A DNA stretch of 64,000 nucleotides from Dietzia timorensis (GCF_001659785.1 NZ_CP015961.1:744001-808000), one strand, 5' to 3'; positions 1 through 9,006 are shown, counted from the stretch's first letter. Numbers and translations are program-made. The notes: generated from the sequence alone by a model not told the origin.

Positions 1-492
1 CGTGTGTCCGCGCTGGTCGCCGAGCTCTCCGGCGACGCCCAGGTCGGGTTCCATGGCCATGAGAATCTTGACGTCGGGGTCGGGAATTCCATCATGGCGA
101 TCCGGGCCGGCGCGCAGCAGATCGACGGCTCGACCCGCCGCTTCGGCGCGGGCGCCGGCAATACGCCCGTAGAGGCGCTCGTCGGCGTGTGCGACAAGCT
201 CGGGATCACCACCGGGGTCGACTTCTTCAAGATGGCTGACGCCGCCGAAGACGTGGTCGCGCCGATGATGCCGAGCGAGTGCCTCGTCAACCGCGATGCG
301 ATGATGCTCGGATACGCGGGCTGCTACTCCTCGTTCCTCAAGCATGCACAGCAGCATGCGCGCCGGTACGAGGTTAAGACGGCCGATATCCTGCTGCGCG
401 CCGGCGAGCGTGGCCTCATCGGCGGGCAGGAGGATCAGCTCATCGACATCGCCCTCGAGCTGCAACGTGAGGGGCGACTGGAAAGCGCGTAA
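1..492 (+). CDS. hsaF: 4-hydroxy-2-oxovalerate aldolase HsaF, C-terminal part
   Basis: This is the C-terminal half of a DRE-TIM-type pyruvate aldolase; the reading frame enters from before base 1, so the start is outside the window. The segment holds the metal-binding HGH motif (in [11 protein letters not shown]), a [13 protein letters not shown] stretch and the helical C-terminal domain that pairs with the acylating aldehyde dehydrogenase. In steroid degraders HsaF cleaves 4-hydroxy-2-oxohexanoate, the product of the A/B-ring fragment, to pyruvate and propanal, which HsaG converts to propionyl-CoA. hsaE and hsaG are presumably just upstream. The assignment to the steroid paralogue rests on the kshA/hsaABC neighbours; a biphenyl-type BphI homologue would look similar. 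Confidence 0.85.
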   Translation, partial: RVSALVAELSGDAQVGFHGHENLDVGVGNSIMAIRAGAQQIDGSTRRFGAGAGNTPVEALVGVCDKLGITTGVDFFKMADAAEDVVAPMMPSECLVNRDAMMLGYAGCYSSFLKHAQQHARRYEVKTADILLRAGERGLIGGQEDQLIDIALELQREGRLESA

Positions 493-504
493 GCCCCGGG
501 GAGC

Positions 505-1413
505 CTAGGCGTCGGGGTTCGGGCCGGCCTTCGTCCCCGATTCGTCGTAGACGTACCAGCCCCTGCCGGTTTTACGGCCCAGGTCGCCGCGCTCCACGAG
601 CGCGGCGACGCTGCGTGCAGGCGCATCGGCGGGGTCGCCGCTGTCAGCGAAGCGCTGCGAGCGGGAATAGTAGCCGATGTCGATCCCGGTGAGATCCATG
701 AGTTCGAACGGCCCCATCGGATAGCCGAGCGCGGTACGGCAAGCGAGGTCGATGTCTTCGAACGATGCGTACCCGCCCTCGTACAGTGCCACCGCTTCGG
801 TGCGGACCGCATCGAGTATGCGGTTGGCGACGAAGCCCGTGATCTCCTTGTCGAGCTGCACCGGCTCCTTGCCTATTCTGCGCACGAAATCGATGGCCGC
901 CGCCATCGTGTCGTCGGAGGTTTCCGGCCCTCGGATCACCTCGACGCAGCGCATGACAAGCGCCGGGTTGAAGAAGTGGATATTGCAGAAGCGGTCCCGT
1001 GCGTCGAGCCGGGCGGCGATTGCAGAGGGGACGAAGCTCGAAGAATTCGAGGCGAGGATCGCGTCGGCGGGGGCCAGGCGCTCAAGGGTGGCGAACAACT
1101 CGCGCTTGACGTCGAGTTTCTCGATCGCCGCCTCGATGACGAGGTCGACCTCGCACGATTCCTCCTCCAGAACATCGGTGGTACGGAGGCGCGCGAATGC
1201 GGAATCGATCTCGGCGGGCGAGGCCGTGCCCTTGTCGATCTTGCGCTGCATGCGGCTGCGCAGCGACGCCACCGCGCGGTCCAGGGCCTCACCGGAAATA
1301 TCATTGAGTACGACGTCATATCCGGAAAGCGCGCAGACCATGGCGATCTGGGACCCCATGGCGCCCGCGCCGACGACGAGAACCGAGTCGATGCTGCGTT
1401 GGTCGGACATCAT
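505..1413 (-). CDS. 3-hydroxyacyl-CoA dehydrogenase (HBD family)
   Basis: A 302-residue NAD-dependent 3-hydroxyacyl-CoA dehydrogenase of the 3-hydroxybutyryl-CoA dehydrogenase type. The Rossmann motif GAGAMG is at residues 15-20, and the catalytic His146/Glu158 pair lies in the FCNIHFFNP...EV segment. The C-terminal half has the family dimerisation domain (TGFVANRIL, GYPMGPFELMDLTG). It is the last gene of a three-gene minus-strand beta-oxidation operon and its ATG overlaps the stop of the enoyl-CoA hydratase by four bases. It is convergent with hsaF, 12 bases away. The substrate is unknown: a short-chain acyl-CoA is likely, and a role in finishing steroid-derived acids is only an inference. 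Confidence 0.88.
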   Translation of the reverse strand: MMSDQRSIDSVLVVGAGAMGSQIAMVCALSGYDVVLNDISGEALDRAVASLRSRMQRKIDKGTASPAEIDSAFARLRTTDVLEEESCEVDLVIEAAIEKLDVKRELFATLERLAPADAILASNSSSFVPSAIAARLDARDRFCNIHFFNPALVMRCVEVIRGPETSDDTMAAAIDFVRRIGKEPVQLDKEITGFVANRILDAVRTEAVALYEGGYASFEDIDLACRTALGYPMGPFELMDLTGIDIGYYSRSQRFADSGDPADAPARSVAALVERGDLGRKTGRGWYVYDESGTKAGPNPDA

Positions 1414-2207
1414 TCCCCCTTGAATTCCGGCGTGCGCTTGTCGAGGAAGGCCTCGGTGCCCTCGGCCTTGTCGCTACTTCCGTAGAGGAGTGCTTGGGCG
1501 AGACGCTCGACAACCAGGCCGGTGCCCTGATCGGCGTCGAGGCCGGTGCGCACGACGAGCTTGGCGAGGCGCACGGCGAGTGGCCCCTTGGACAAGATCG
1601 TGCTCGCGGTGGAGCGTGCCGCGGCGAGGAGCTCTTCCGGTTCGACGACCGAGGTGACGAGACCGATGCGCAGAGCCTCGTCGGCGTCCGCGAAACGGCC
1701 GGTGAGGATCATCTCGATGGCGCGCCCGACGCCCACGAGACGGCCGAGGCGCTGGGTGCCGCCGGCTCCGGGCAGCACTCCGAGGGTCGGTTCGGGCAGG
1801 CCGAACTTCGCGCGAGTGGAGGCGATGCGGATATCGCAGGACATGGCGAGCTCGCAGCCGCCGCCGAGGGCGTAACCGTTGACGGCGGCGATAGTGGGCT
1901 TGCCGAACCGTTCGATCGCGTCGTACGTGCGCTGCATGTACGACTCGAGGGCGGAGGCCGGGGTGTAGTTCTGCAGTTGCGTGATGTCGGCGCCGGCCGC
2001 GAAAGCCTTATCGCCCGCGCCGGTGAACACGAGCGCCCCGATCGCGTCGTCCTGTTCTGCGCGGGCGAGCACGGCGTTCAGGTCGTCGAGGACCTGGCGC
2101 GAGAGCGAATTGCGCACCTCGGGGCGATTGATGGTGACGACGGCGATGCGCTCGGAGACGTCGACGTCGAGGGTGGATGTGTCGGGAAGTGTCACTACGT
2201 TCTCCAT
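1410..2207 (-). CDS. enoyl-CoA hydratase/isomerase
   Basis: A 265-residue crotonase-superfamily protein. The oxyanion-hole segments are visible as AFAAGADI and NGYALGGGCELAMSCDI, followed by FGLPEPTLGVLPGAGGTQRL with the two glutamates expected of an active hydratase. The frame stays open upstream, but MENVVTLPDTS at base 2207 begins the crotonase domain at the usual distance. The gene is the middle of the acyl-CoA dehydrogenase, hydratase, 3-hydroxyacyl-CoA dehydrogenase operon and is translationally coupled to the next gene through an ATGA overlap. It most likely hydrates the enoyl-CoA made by the upstream dehydrogenase. Confidence 0.87.
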   Translation of the reverse strand: MENVVTLPDTSTLDVDVSERIAVVTINRPEVRNSLSRQVLDDLNAVLARAEQDDAIGALVFTGAGDKAFAAGADITQLQNYTPASALESYMQRTYDAIERFGKPTIAAVNGYALGGGCELAMSCDIRIASTRAKFGLPEPTLGVLPGAGGTQRLGRLVGVGRAIEMILTGRFADADEALRIGLVTSVVEPEELLAAARSTASTILSKGPLAVRLAKLVVRTGLDADQGTGLVVERLAQALLYGSSDKAEGTEAFLDKRTPEFKGE

Positions 2208-2242
2208 GTGGAAGTGGCGGTCGGGCGGCGCAGGGGCGACCG

Positions 2243-3394
2243 CTAGGTAAAGGCGTTGACGCCGGTCTCCGCGCGCCCGATGAGAAGTTTCTGGATCTGG
2301 CTCGTGCCCTCGTAGAGAGTCATCACGCGCGCATCGCGGAGGTATTTGGAGACCGGGTAGTCGTCGATGTATCCGTAGCCGCCAAAGATCTGGATTGCAT
2401 CGCTGGCGGCGCGTACGGCCGCCTCGGAAGCGAAGTATTTCGCCTTGGACGCGGCGACGCCGAAATTCTCTCCGGCTTCGATGAGATGCGCGGCGCGGTA
2501 GGTGAGCAGGCGGCCGGCGTCGACGTCGACGGACATCCGGGCGATCATTTCCTGGATCATCTGGTAGGAGGCGATCTGCCGGCCGAACTGCTCGCGTTCG
2601 GTGGAATATCGGACCGATTCGGAGAGGCAGCCCATGGCGATGCCGACGCAACCGGCGGCTACCGACACGCGACCCTTGTCGAGCGATCCCAGCGCGATGG
2701 AGAACCCCTGGCCCTCTTCCCCGAGCATCGCGGAGGCCGGAACGCGCATATCAGAGAAGCTCAGCTCCGCGGTCGCTTGGCCGCGCAGGCCGAGCTTGCC
2801 GTGGATCTCGGTCGCTTCGAACCCCGGCGTATCGGTCGGGACCAGGAATGCGGAGATGCCCCTGTGGCCCTCGCCGCCGGTACGGGCGAACACGAGGCAT
2901 AGGTGCGCCCATGTGCCGTTGGTGATGAAGATCTTCGAGCCATTGATGACGTAGTCGTCGCCGTCGCGTGCGGCGCGCGTACGGAGGTGAGCCGGGTCGG
3001 AACCGTTCCCGGGCTCGGTCAGCCCGAAGCAGCCGAGCACCTCGCCCGAGCTGATCCGGGGGAGCCACTCGTGTTTCTGTTGTTCGGTTCCGTGGGACAG
3101 AATCGACTTGCCGACCAGCCCCGTCGACACCGATACGATGCCCCGGATCGCCGAGTCCGCGCGGCCGAGTTCCTCCATGCCGATGCAATAGGAGATGTAG
3201 TCGCCGCCGAAGCCTCCGTACTCCTCGGGAATCGTGAGGCCGAAGAATCCGATTTCCGCCATCTTCGGGATGACGGCGAGGTCCACACGCTCCGCGCGGT
3301 CCCATTCCCTCCGGTGCGGAACGACTTCCTTGTCGAGGAATTCGCGCGCTAGGTCGCGAAAATCGAGCTGGTCTTGGTTGAGGGAAAGCTCCAT
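2243..3394 (-). CDS. short-chain acyl-CoA dehydrogenase
   Basis: A 383-residue FAD acyl-CoA dehydrogenase of the butyryl-CoA dehydrogenase class. It has the FAD-binding CFGLTEPGNGSDPAHL segment, the IFITNG region, and the C-terminal catalytic loop LYEGTSQIQ with the active-site glutamate near residue 362. The start at 3394 (MELSLNQDQLDFRDLAREF) has an AAGGGA Shine-Dalgarno; the in-frame extension up to 3466 is not needed for the fold. It heads the operon with the hydratase and the hydroxyacyl-CoA dehydrogenase, so the three enzymes would make three consecutive steps of beta-oxidation. No KstR or KstR2 site lies in front of it. Confidence 0.88.
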   Translation of the reverse strand: MELSLNQDQLDFRDLAREFLDKEVVPHRREWDRAERVDLAVIPKMAEIGFFGLTIPEEYGGFGGDYISYCIGMEELGRADSAIRGIVSVSTGLVGKSILSHGTEQQKHEWLPRISSGEVLGCFGLTEPGNGSDPAHLRTRAARDGDDYVINGSKIFITNGTWAHLCLVFARTGGEGHRGISAFLVPTDTPGFEATEIHGKLGLRGQATAELSFSDMRVPASAMLGEEGQGFSIALGSLDKGRVSVAAGCVGIAMGCLSESVRYSTEREQFGRQIASYQMIQEMIARMSVDVDAGRLLTYRAAHLIEAGENFGVAASKAKYFASEAAVRAASDAIQIFGGYGYIDDYPVSKYLRDARVMTLYEGTSQIQKLLIGRAETGVNAFT

Positions 3395-3512
3395 CAACGA
3401 GTCCCTTCGGCTTGGCCGTATCACGTGAGTATCCGCGCGTCGCGCCTGCAACGTGCCTATAGACACTGTCCCCCAAATGGCCGCGGCGCGTGAGGAAATT
3501 TCGCCGACGAAA

Positions 3513-4469
3513 TCATTCTCCCGGTGCGAGCGCCTCGACGGTGATGATGTCCTCGTGCGTCCTTCGCGCGTATTGCCGCTGGAAATACGGGACGCGCGCC
3601 ATTGCCTCGTGGACGTCCTCGGTCTGGTCCTTCGCGTCTCCGATCGTGAACGAGGCGACGACGAATCCCGGCCCGTAGGACAGACTCGCGACGACGGAGC
3701 CGTCGTTGTCCCAGCCGTACTTGGAGCCGTTGACCCCGGGCAGCGTGCCGGTGCCCCAGTCCTGCACGGTGCCGTCGGCGGCCTTGCGGGCAGGAGAGCG
3801 CATCCACCACAGCACGGGAGATCCCGGGTTCTCGGCGCGCAGCGTCGAGACGAACAACGCGAGGTCGGGAAGGCTCGATTTCGTGTATCCCCAGCGGTGA
3901 TCTTCAGGCTTCGTATCCTGCAGGTGGTACTTTCGCACCTGCTCGGTGATCATCTTCTCGCCGTACTTCTCCCAGATCTTGTCGGCCGATTCGTCGTTGG
4001 AATCGACGATCATTCGCCTGAGCCGGGCGATCTCGTCCGAGTCCGGATCGCGATTACTCAGCACCCAGTCGGCCATGAGCATCTTGATCAGCGAAAGCCC
4101 CGGGACCGGATCGCCGGAATTCTTCGTTCCGAAGGTGTGCCCGGGAACCCGTACCACGACGATCGAACGCTCGGGGGCGCGAAGTCGCTCCGGCCGAGGG
4201 ATCTTGAACTCAGGGGTGCAGAAGGAGGGCGTGAGCACGGTGGGGCCGAGGACGTTGAGCGGACCGCCGGTGCGGCAATCGGTGGCCGAGAGCGCGGCGT
4301 CGATCAGCTCGTCGCCGCTCGAAGTCCTTTCGAGGTCGACGGAGGAGTCGCCGCGGTGGGAGCCGGAACCGAGCGGTGAGAGAGCGATCAGCGCGGAGAG
4401 GGCGAGGCAGGCGAGCGTGAGCAGCGCGAGGAGCACGCCGGGAACCGGCACCCGCCCGCGCTTCTCCAT
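3513..4469 (-). CDS. membrane-anchored or secreted beta-lactamase-like serine hydrolase
   Basis: An about 318-residue protein with one N-terminal hydrophobic segment (VLLALLTLACLALSALIAL), so it is exported and anchored or cleaved. The body looks like the beta-lactamase/transpeptidase fold: SLIK matches the SxxK nucleophile motif, SND sits where SxN/SDN is expected, and a SKYGWDND segment resembles the KTG strand. The family includes cell-wall-associated proteins of mycolate actinobacteria with no known substrate. A GTG at 4484 would add five residues; the ATG at 4469 was preferred but neither has a clear ribosome site. It is transcribed away from the steroid genes and shows no link to them. 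Function beyond serine hydrolase is not claimed. Confidence 0.6.
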   Translation of the reverse strand: MEKRGRVPVPGVLLALLTLACLALSALIALSPLGSGSHRGDSSVDLERTSSGDELIDAALSATDCRTGGPLNVLGPTVLTPSFCTPEFKIPRPERLRAPERSIVVVRVPGHTFGTKNSGDPVPGLSLIKMLMADWVLSNRDPDSDEIARLRRMIVDSNDESADKIWEKYGEKMITEQVRKYHLQDTKPEDHRWGYTKSSLPDLALFVSTLRAENPGSPVLWWMRSPARKAADGTVQDWGTGTLPGVNGSKYGWDNDGSVVASLSYGPGFVVASFTIGDAKDQTEDVHEAMARVPYFQRQYARRTHEDIITVEALAPGE

Positions 4470-4503
4470 CGCCCGCCACCACACGGCGTCTGATTCTATT
4501 GCA

Positions 4504-5499
4504 CTAAGGCCGGTTTCGTTCCGCGCTCGCGGCCAGACGCTTCGCTACCGCGGCGAGAGCGGGGCGCAGTTCGGGCGGGGAGAGCACCTCGAAATCCCAC
4601 GGGAAACTCGCCACGTGGAAGGCGATGGTCTCGACATCGCTCCCGGATGTGCGAAACAACGCGTGGCCCGCTCGGTCCGGATCCGGCTCGACCTCGGTGT
4701 AGGGGCTACCTGCGAACCGTTGCACCTCCTCCGGGGCGGCGGCGATGCGCAGGCTGACCGCCACCGGCCACGTCATCGCCGGGCGGGCCGCGCCGATCGC
4801 CTCGCGCGGGGCGGGCACGTCCCGGCGCGGGGTGAACCTGCGGCTGCTCGCCTGCACGTCGGTGATCCGGTCGGCGCGGAACGAGCGCCACCCCTCTCGG
4901 TCGAGGTCGAAACACTGCACGTACCAGCGTCCCATCGAGGCCACCAGGCGATAGGGCTCGGCGCGCCGGGCGCTGGCAACCCCCTGCCCGTTGACGTAGG
5001 CGAAGCTCATCAGCAGCGTATCCCTGATCGCCCGCGAGAAGCCCAACAACACATCGGCGTCCGGCGCTCGCCCGGCGCCCTCGAGGGCCACCGAGCCGCG
5101 TACGATTCCCGCGACCTGTTCCCGTAGCCGCGACGGCATGTGCTGCTCGAGCTTTGCGAGCGCACTGAGGGCATCGTCGGACCGCTCGGCCGCGCCACCG
5201 GGCGACTCAGGGGAGGTGCTCACCGCGGTCCGCAACGCCACGGCAAGTTGCACCGCCTCGCCGTCATTGAGCAGGAGCGGGGGGAGCCTGCGGCCGATGC
5301 CGAGGCGGTAGCCGCCACCGGCGCCCTGGGCGGATTCGATGCTGTAGCCGAGCGAGCGCAGACGCTCGACGTCACGCCGGACCGTGCGTTCGGTGATGCC
5401 GAGCTCGCGTCCAAGCTCCGCGCCCGTCCACATCGTGCGGCGGCCGAGCATGTCGAGGAGGGCGAGGAGCCGCTCCGTGGTGGCGACTGAATCGGTCAT
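4504..5499 (-). CDS. WYL-domain transcriptional regulator (YafY type)
   Basis: A 331-residue regulator. Residues about 7-60 form a winged helix-turn-helix of the HTH_11/DeoR type (LLALLDMLGRR, ELGRELGITERTVRRDVERL). The remainder is the WYL sensor region (residues about 140-220, with YVNGQGVASARRAEPYRLV and WYVQCFDLDREGWRSFRADR) and a WCX-like C-terminal domain. Proteins of this build usually control one adjacent gene in response to a nucleotide or small ligand. Here the divergent neighbour is the DinB-like gene at 5597, and the 97-base gap between them probably contains both promoters. Confidence 0.85.
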   Translation of the reverse strand: MTDSVATTERLLALLDMLGRRTMWTGAELGRELGITERTVRRDVERLRSLGYSIESAQGAGGGYRLGIGRRLPPLLLNDGEAVQLAVALRTAVSTSPESPGGAAERSDDALSALAKLEQHMPSRLREQVAGIVRGSVALEGAGRAPDADVLLGFSRAIRDTLLMSFAYVNGQGVASARRAEPYRLVASMGRWYVQCFDLDREGWRSFRADRITDVQASSRRFTPRRDVPAPREAIGAARPAMTWPVAVSLRIAAAPEEVQRFAGSPYTEVEPDPDRAGHALFRTSGSDVETIAFHVASFPWDFEVLSPPELRPALAAVAKRLAASAERNRP

Positions 5500-5596
5500 G
5501 TCCAGAGCCTAGACGAGATACAGGACCGAATCTGTCCGCTATGGGGTGGAACGTTGATCACGTACCGCACACACCACTGACGAAAGGAACGAGGCA

Positions 5597-6208
5597 ATGC
5601 CACTCTTCGCACCCACCATGTCCACAGAGAAGGATGCGCTTCTCGCGCAACTCGAGCACTCCATCCAGAATGCCCGCGACGTCTTCTTCGAACTCGACAT
5701 CGACCAGCTCCGGGCCAAGCCCATCGCAAGCTCGGAGCTCACGCTCGGCTGGCTCCTGCTCCACATGGGGGAGGTCGTGGACGGTTGGGGCAAGCGCGCC
5801 GCATCCGGTCCCGTCGATCCCTTTGCAGGTATGACGGCGGCCGGCGCGATGCGCGAGGCGGATGCCGCCACCGCGATCGGTGAAGGGGAGACCGCGGCGG
5901 ACCTACTGCGTAGGTTCGACGAATACACGGCGGCCGGGCTGCGGGCCTTCGCCTCAGCCGATATCGATGCCGAGGTCGCCGTCCCTGATGCGCCGTGGTT
6001 CCCGGAGGATATGGAGAGCTTCAACGTGCGGTGGACGTTCCACCACGTGCTCGAGGAGCTCCATCGCCATTCGGGGCATGCCGATATTCTTCGCGAGGCG
6101 GTCGACGGCGCCCAGATGTACGAGCTCCGCAGCAGGGCGGAGGACATCGATATGTCCTACATCGAGAAGTGGTTCGCAGCCCACGCAGACGAGCTCTACG
6201 CCGGTTGA
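5597..6208 (+). CDS. DinB/DUF664-like protein
   Basis: A 203-residue protein of the DinB-like four-helix-bundle superfamily. The expected metal-binding histidines are visible in LLLHMGEVVDGW and in FHHVLEELHRHSGHADILREAVDG. Members of this superfamily in actinobacteria include mycothiol-dependent transferases and many uncharacterised proteins. Translation starts at the ATG behind AAAGGAACGAGG. The gene is divergent from the WYL regulator, a common pairing. Its real reaction cannot be read from the sequence. Confidence 0.75.
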   Translation: MPLFAPTMSTEKDALLAQLEHSIQNARDVFFELDIDQLRAKPIASSELTLGWLLLHMGEVVDGWGKRAASGPVDPFAGMTAAGAMREADAATAIGEGETAADLLRRFDEYTAAGLRAFASADIDAEVAVPDAPWFPEDMESFNVRWTFHHVLEELHRHSGHADILREAVDGAQMYELRSRAEDIDMSYIEKWFAAHADELYAG

Positions 6209-6215
6209 GGCGGCG

Positions 6216-7280
6216 CTACTCGTTGTAGGTGATCTCCACCTTGTCGCTCTTGGGCAGTAACTGGCAGCCGAGGACGAAGCCGTCCTCGACTTCCTCGGGC
6301 TCGAGGATTCCGTTGTGCATCATCTCCGCTTCGCCGGATTTGAGAATGCATGCGCACGCGGAACATTCGCCCTTGCGGCACGAGAACGGCGCCTGGATCC
6401 CCTGCGAGAGGAGTACGTCGAGGAGCGGAGTGTTGCGGGGCCACGAGACCTCGTGGACTTCGTCGTCCAGTTCGACGATCGCGGTCGCGGGCTCGTCGTC
6501 CCCCTCGACGGGTTCGGCTATGACGACTTCGGCGAAGGGGTCGCCCTCGATGGAGGAAAACACCTCTTGGTGGATGAGGTGCATGTCTGCGCCCGAACGG
6601 CGCAGTCCCGCCCGGGCCGATTCCATGAACGGGCCCGGGCCGCACATGTAGGTGTGCCGCTTCGCCGCCACGGGCTGGAGGATGTTGCCGATCATCTCCG
6701 GCGTGGCCAAGCCCGAGAGCGATTCGAGCCAATGGATTACCGAGAGGCGATCGGGGTTGGCTTCCTGGAGCTGGCGTAGTTGTTCGGCGAAGATCACCGA
6801 CTGCTCGTCGCGGTTCGCGTACAGCAGGACGATATGCCCCGTGCCGCGCTTAAGGGCGGTGCGCAGGATCGACATCACCGGCGTGATCCCCGAACCGCCG
6901 GCGAGCAGGATGAGGTCCTGGTCGAAGTTGTCGACGGTGAAGATGCCCGATGGGGCCAGCACGTGGATCTTTATTCCCGGCTCGACGTTGTCGCACAGCC
7001 AGTTCGAGCCGTAACCGTCGCGCGTGCGCTTGACCGTGACCTTGAGTTGGGAATCCTCGTCGGGCGCGCTCGAGAGCGAATAACAGCGAGCCACCGATCC
7101 CGTGCGCTCCGATGGCACACGGAGCGTGAGAAATTGTCCTGCCTTGTAGCGAAATTCCTTTTCGTCGCCTTCGGGGATGTCGAAGACGATCGACGTGGCG
7201 TCCGGGGTCTCGGCAATGACGTCGGCCACCGTGAGCTCGCGGACGAAAGAGCCGAGCTGCGGCGTGGGAGTCTCGCTCAT
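6216..7280 (-). CDS. kshB: 3-ketosteroid 9-alpha-monooxygenase reductase subunit KshB
   Basis: A 354-residue three-domain reductase. The N-terminal FAD domain has RCYSLSSAP, the central NAD domain has LLAGGSGITPVMSILR and MCGPGPFM, and the C-terminal plant-type [2Fe-2S] ferredoxin domain has Cys301, Cys306, Cys309 and Cys339. This domain order matches KshB/HmpA3-type reductases, which pass electrons from NADH to the Rieske oxygenase KshA during 9-alpha-hydroxylation of ring B. It lies in one transcription unit with kshA, separated from it by a small cysteine-motif protein. The KstR box at 9152 is the likely control point. HsaA then acts on the product of the KshAB and KstD reactions. Confidence 0.9.
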   Translation of the reverse strand: MSETPTPQLGSFVRELTVADVIAETPDATSIVFDIPEGDEKEFRYKAGQFLTLRVPSERTGSVARCYSLSSAPDEDSQLKVTVKRTRDGYGSNWLCDNVEPGIKIHVLAPSGIFTVDNFDQDLILLAGGSGITPVMSILRTALKRGTGHIVLLYANRDEQSVIFAEQLRQLQEANPDRLSVIHWLESLSGLATPEMIGNILQPVAAKRHTYMCGPGPFMESARAGLRRSGADMHLIHQEVFSSIEGDPFAEVVIAEPVEGDDEPATAIVELDDEVHEVSWPRNTPLLDVLLSQGIQAPFSCRKGECSACACILKSGEAEMMHNGILEPEEVEDGFVLGCQLLPKSDKVEITYNE

Positions 7281-7297
7281 GCTGAAGGAGGTTCCTT

Positions 7298-7813
7298 TCA
7301 GTTGTTGTCTTCGCTACCCGAGTAGAGGGGGTTCACCATGTGTTCTTCGTCTTCCGGATCGACTCCGGAAGACAAGGTGAGTATGCCCTCGGCGTACGCG
7401 TGCCTGATGGATTGGCGCATCCGCGGGCAGGTGGCGTCCTTCTCCTCCGACCAGCGATCCCGCATCGGGCACGTCGACACCGCTGCGGCCGGCCATTGGA
7501 CCGAGGTGTGTTTTTCGCTGTTCTTGCGAACGCTCACCTCGGCATGACAATACCGGCACTCTACTGGCTGGTAACCGACACGCGTGTAGGTATCGCGATC
7601 GGCCTCGGTATCCGCGTCGAGGCGAGCCCGGTGTTCCGGGTCGTCGTCGAACGTCGGGGCGCGGCGATTATCGGTTTCGCCCAGGCGCCGACGGTTGGGT
7701 GGGACGTCGCGGCCATGTTCGCCATGGCCACCGAAAGCGTCCTCGATCGCCTGGGCGGCTTCGTCCGGAGTGAGCCCAAACGCCCGCTGTCCATCGGTAT
7801 CGGGGGAACTCAT
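7298..7813 (-). CDS. conserved small CxxC protein between kshA and kshB
   Basis: I do not recognise a named family for this 171-residue protein. The first 80 residues are polar, charged and probably disordered. The second half has Cys86-x2-Cys89-His90, then Cys115 and Cys129 (CRYCHAEV, STCPMRDRW, ATCPRMR), a pattern that could bind zinc or iron. It overlaps kshA by four bases (ATGA) and ends 17 bases before kshB, so it is co-expressed with both subunits of the 9-alpha-hydroxylase. From memory, the mycobacterial locus also has a small hypothetical gene next to kshA; whether this is its homologue is untested. An electron-transfer, metal-delivery or assembly role for KshAB is inference only. Confidence 0.72.
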   Translation of the reverse strand: MSSPDTDGQRAFGLTPDEAAQAIEDAFGGHGEHGRDVPPNRRRLGETDNRRAPTFDDDPEHRARLDADTEADRDTYTRVGYQPVECRYCHAEVSVRKNSEKHTSVQWPAAAVSTCPMRDRWSEEKDATCPRMRQSIRHAYAEGILTLSSGVDPEDEEHMVNPLYSGSEDNN

Positions 7814-9006
7814 GCCTTCGTCGCGGTTTCGGAGTCCGTCGCCTCTTCCTGTATGCGCAGGTTCTCGGCGACCTCGGCCTCCCAGTACTCGTTGGCGGCG
7901 GAGGTGTCGACCTCGAATTCGAAGCGCTGGGTCATCTCCTCGGTGACGTCCTCGCGGTCGACATAGAACTGGTCGTACCAGCGGCGAAGCTGGTACACCG
8001 GGCCATCCTCCTCACACAGGAGCGGATTGGCGATACCGGTCTTGTTCTGCCAGATGCGCACATCCTGGAGGAAGCCCTCTCCGAAGAATTCGGCGACCTT
8101 CTTCGCCATCTTCATCGACATGTCGTCGTCGAGGCCTTCGGGCTTCTTGACCATGAGTCCGTACATGAGCACGAAGGAATTCTGTGTCACGGGGTAGTGA
8201 CAGTTGATGAGGATCGACTCGGTCTTGAACCCGCCGTAGGAGTTCGTCAGCGGGTTGATCATATAGCTCGGGCCGTAGTACGCGGCGACGGACTCCAATA
8301 GGGTCTCGCCGTACTTTCCGCCGGTGGGATCCTTATCCGGCCGGTTGCGGGTGTTGAGGTACTGGGTCGCGGTGAGGCCTTCGAAGATGTTCTTGAAGTA
8401 CGTCGGGAACGCGTAGTGGATGTAGAAGAAGTGGGCCATGTCGACGACGTTGTCGACGATCTCGGCCGCCGGGGCGTTGTCGATGTAGATCGTGTTCCAG
8501 ACCCACTCGGTCCACTCGTCGCTGTCGACCTCGTCGAGGACGGGAATCGCGGCGGTCTCCTCTTCCGTGGGCTTCGTGCCCTGGTGGTCGTGCCACACGA
8601 AGAGCTGCCCGTTGCGTTCCATGGACAGCCACGACTTGGTGCGCGCACGCAGTGGGACGCGCTTGGCGTACGGGATGCCCTTGCACTTGCCGTCTCCGCC
8701 CCAGCGCCAGTCGTGGAACGGGCAGGCGATGTTGCCGTCCTTGACCGAGCCTTGGGTGAGATCGCCGCCGAGGTGGCGGCAGTATCCGTCGAGCACATGG
8801 AGCTCGCCGGCCTGGTCCGACCAGACGACGAGCTTGGTGCCGAACGCCTCCACCCCATGCGGTTCGCCATCGCGGAAGTCTTCCGCAAGGCCGATGCAGT
8901 GCCATCCGCGCGCATACCGCGTGCGGGTCATCCCGGTATCGATCTCGCGGACACCGCCGCTTCCCGAAGTGGAGCCGGGGTCGGCTGGTTTCGTCGGTGC
9001 AGTCAT
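7810..9006 (-). CDS. kshA: 3-ketosteroid 9-alpha-monooxygenase oxygenase subunit KshA
   Basis: A 398-residue Rieske non-haem iron oxygenase. The Rieske [2Fe-2S] ligands are Cys76, His78, Cys95 and His98 (GYCRHLGG and ACPFHDW). The mononuclear iron site has His192 and His197 in the DMAHFFYIHYAFP helix, with an acidic third ligand expected further on. With KshB it hydroxylates C9 of androstadienedione-type steroids or their CoA esters, which opens ring B. The gene is the first of the kshA-CxxC protein-kshB operon, 145 bases from a KstR box shared with hsaA. Confidence 0.93.
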   Translation of the reverse strand: MTAPTKPADPGSTSGSGGVREIDTGMTRTRYARGWHCIGLAEDFRDGEPHGVEAFGTKLVVWSDQAGELHVLDGYCRHLGGDLTQGSVKDGNIACPFHDWRWGGDGKCKGIPYAKRVPLRARTKSWLSMERNGQLFVWHDHQGTKPTEEETAAIPVLDEVDSDEWTEWVWNTIYIDNAPAAEIVDNVVDMAHFFYIHYAFPTYFKNIFEGLTATQYLNTRNRPDKDPTGGKYGETLLESVAAYYGPSYMINPLTNSYGGFKTESILINCHYPVTQNSFVLMYGLMVKKPEGLDDDMSMKMAKKVAEFFGEGFLQDVRIWQNKTGIANPLLCEEDGPVYQLRRWYDQFYVDREDVTEEMTQRFEFEVDTSAANEYWEAEVAENLRIQEEATDSETATKA

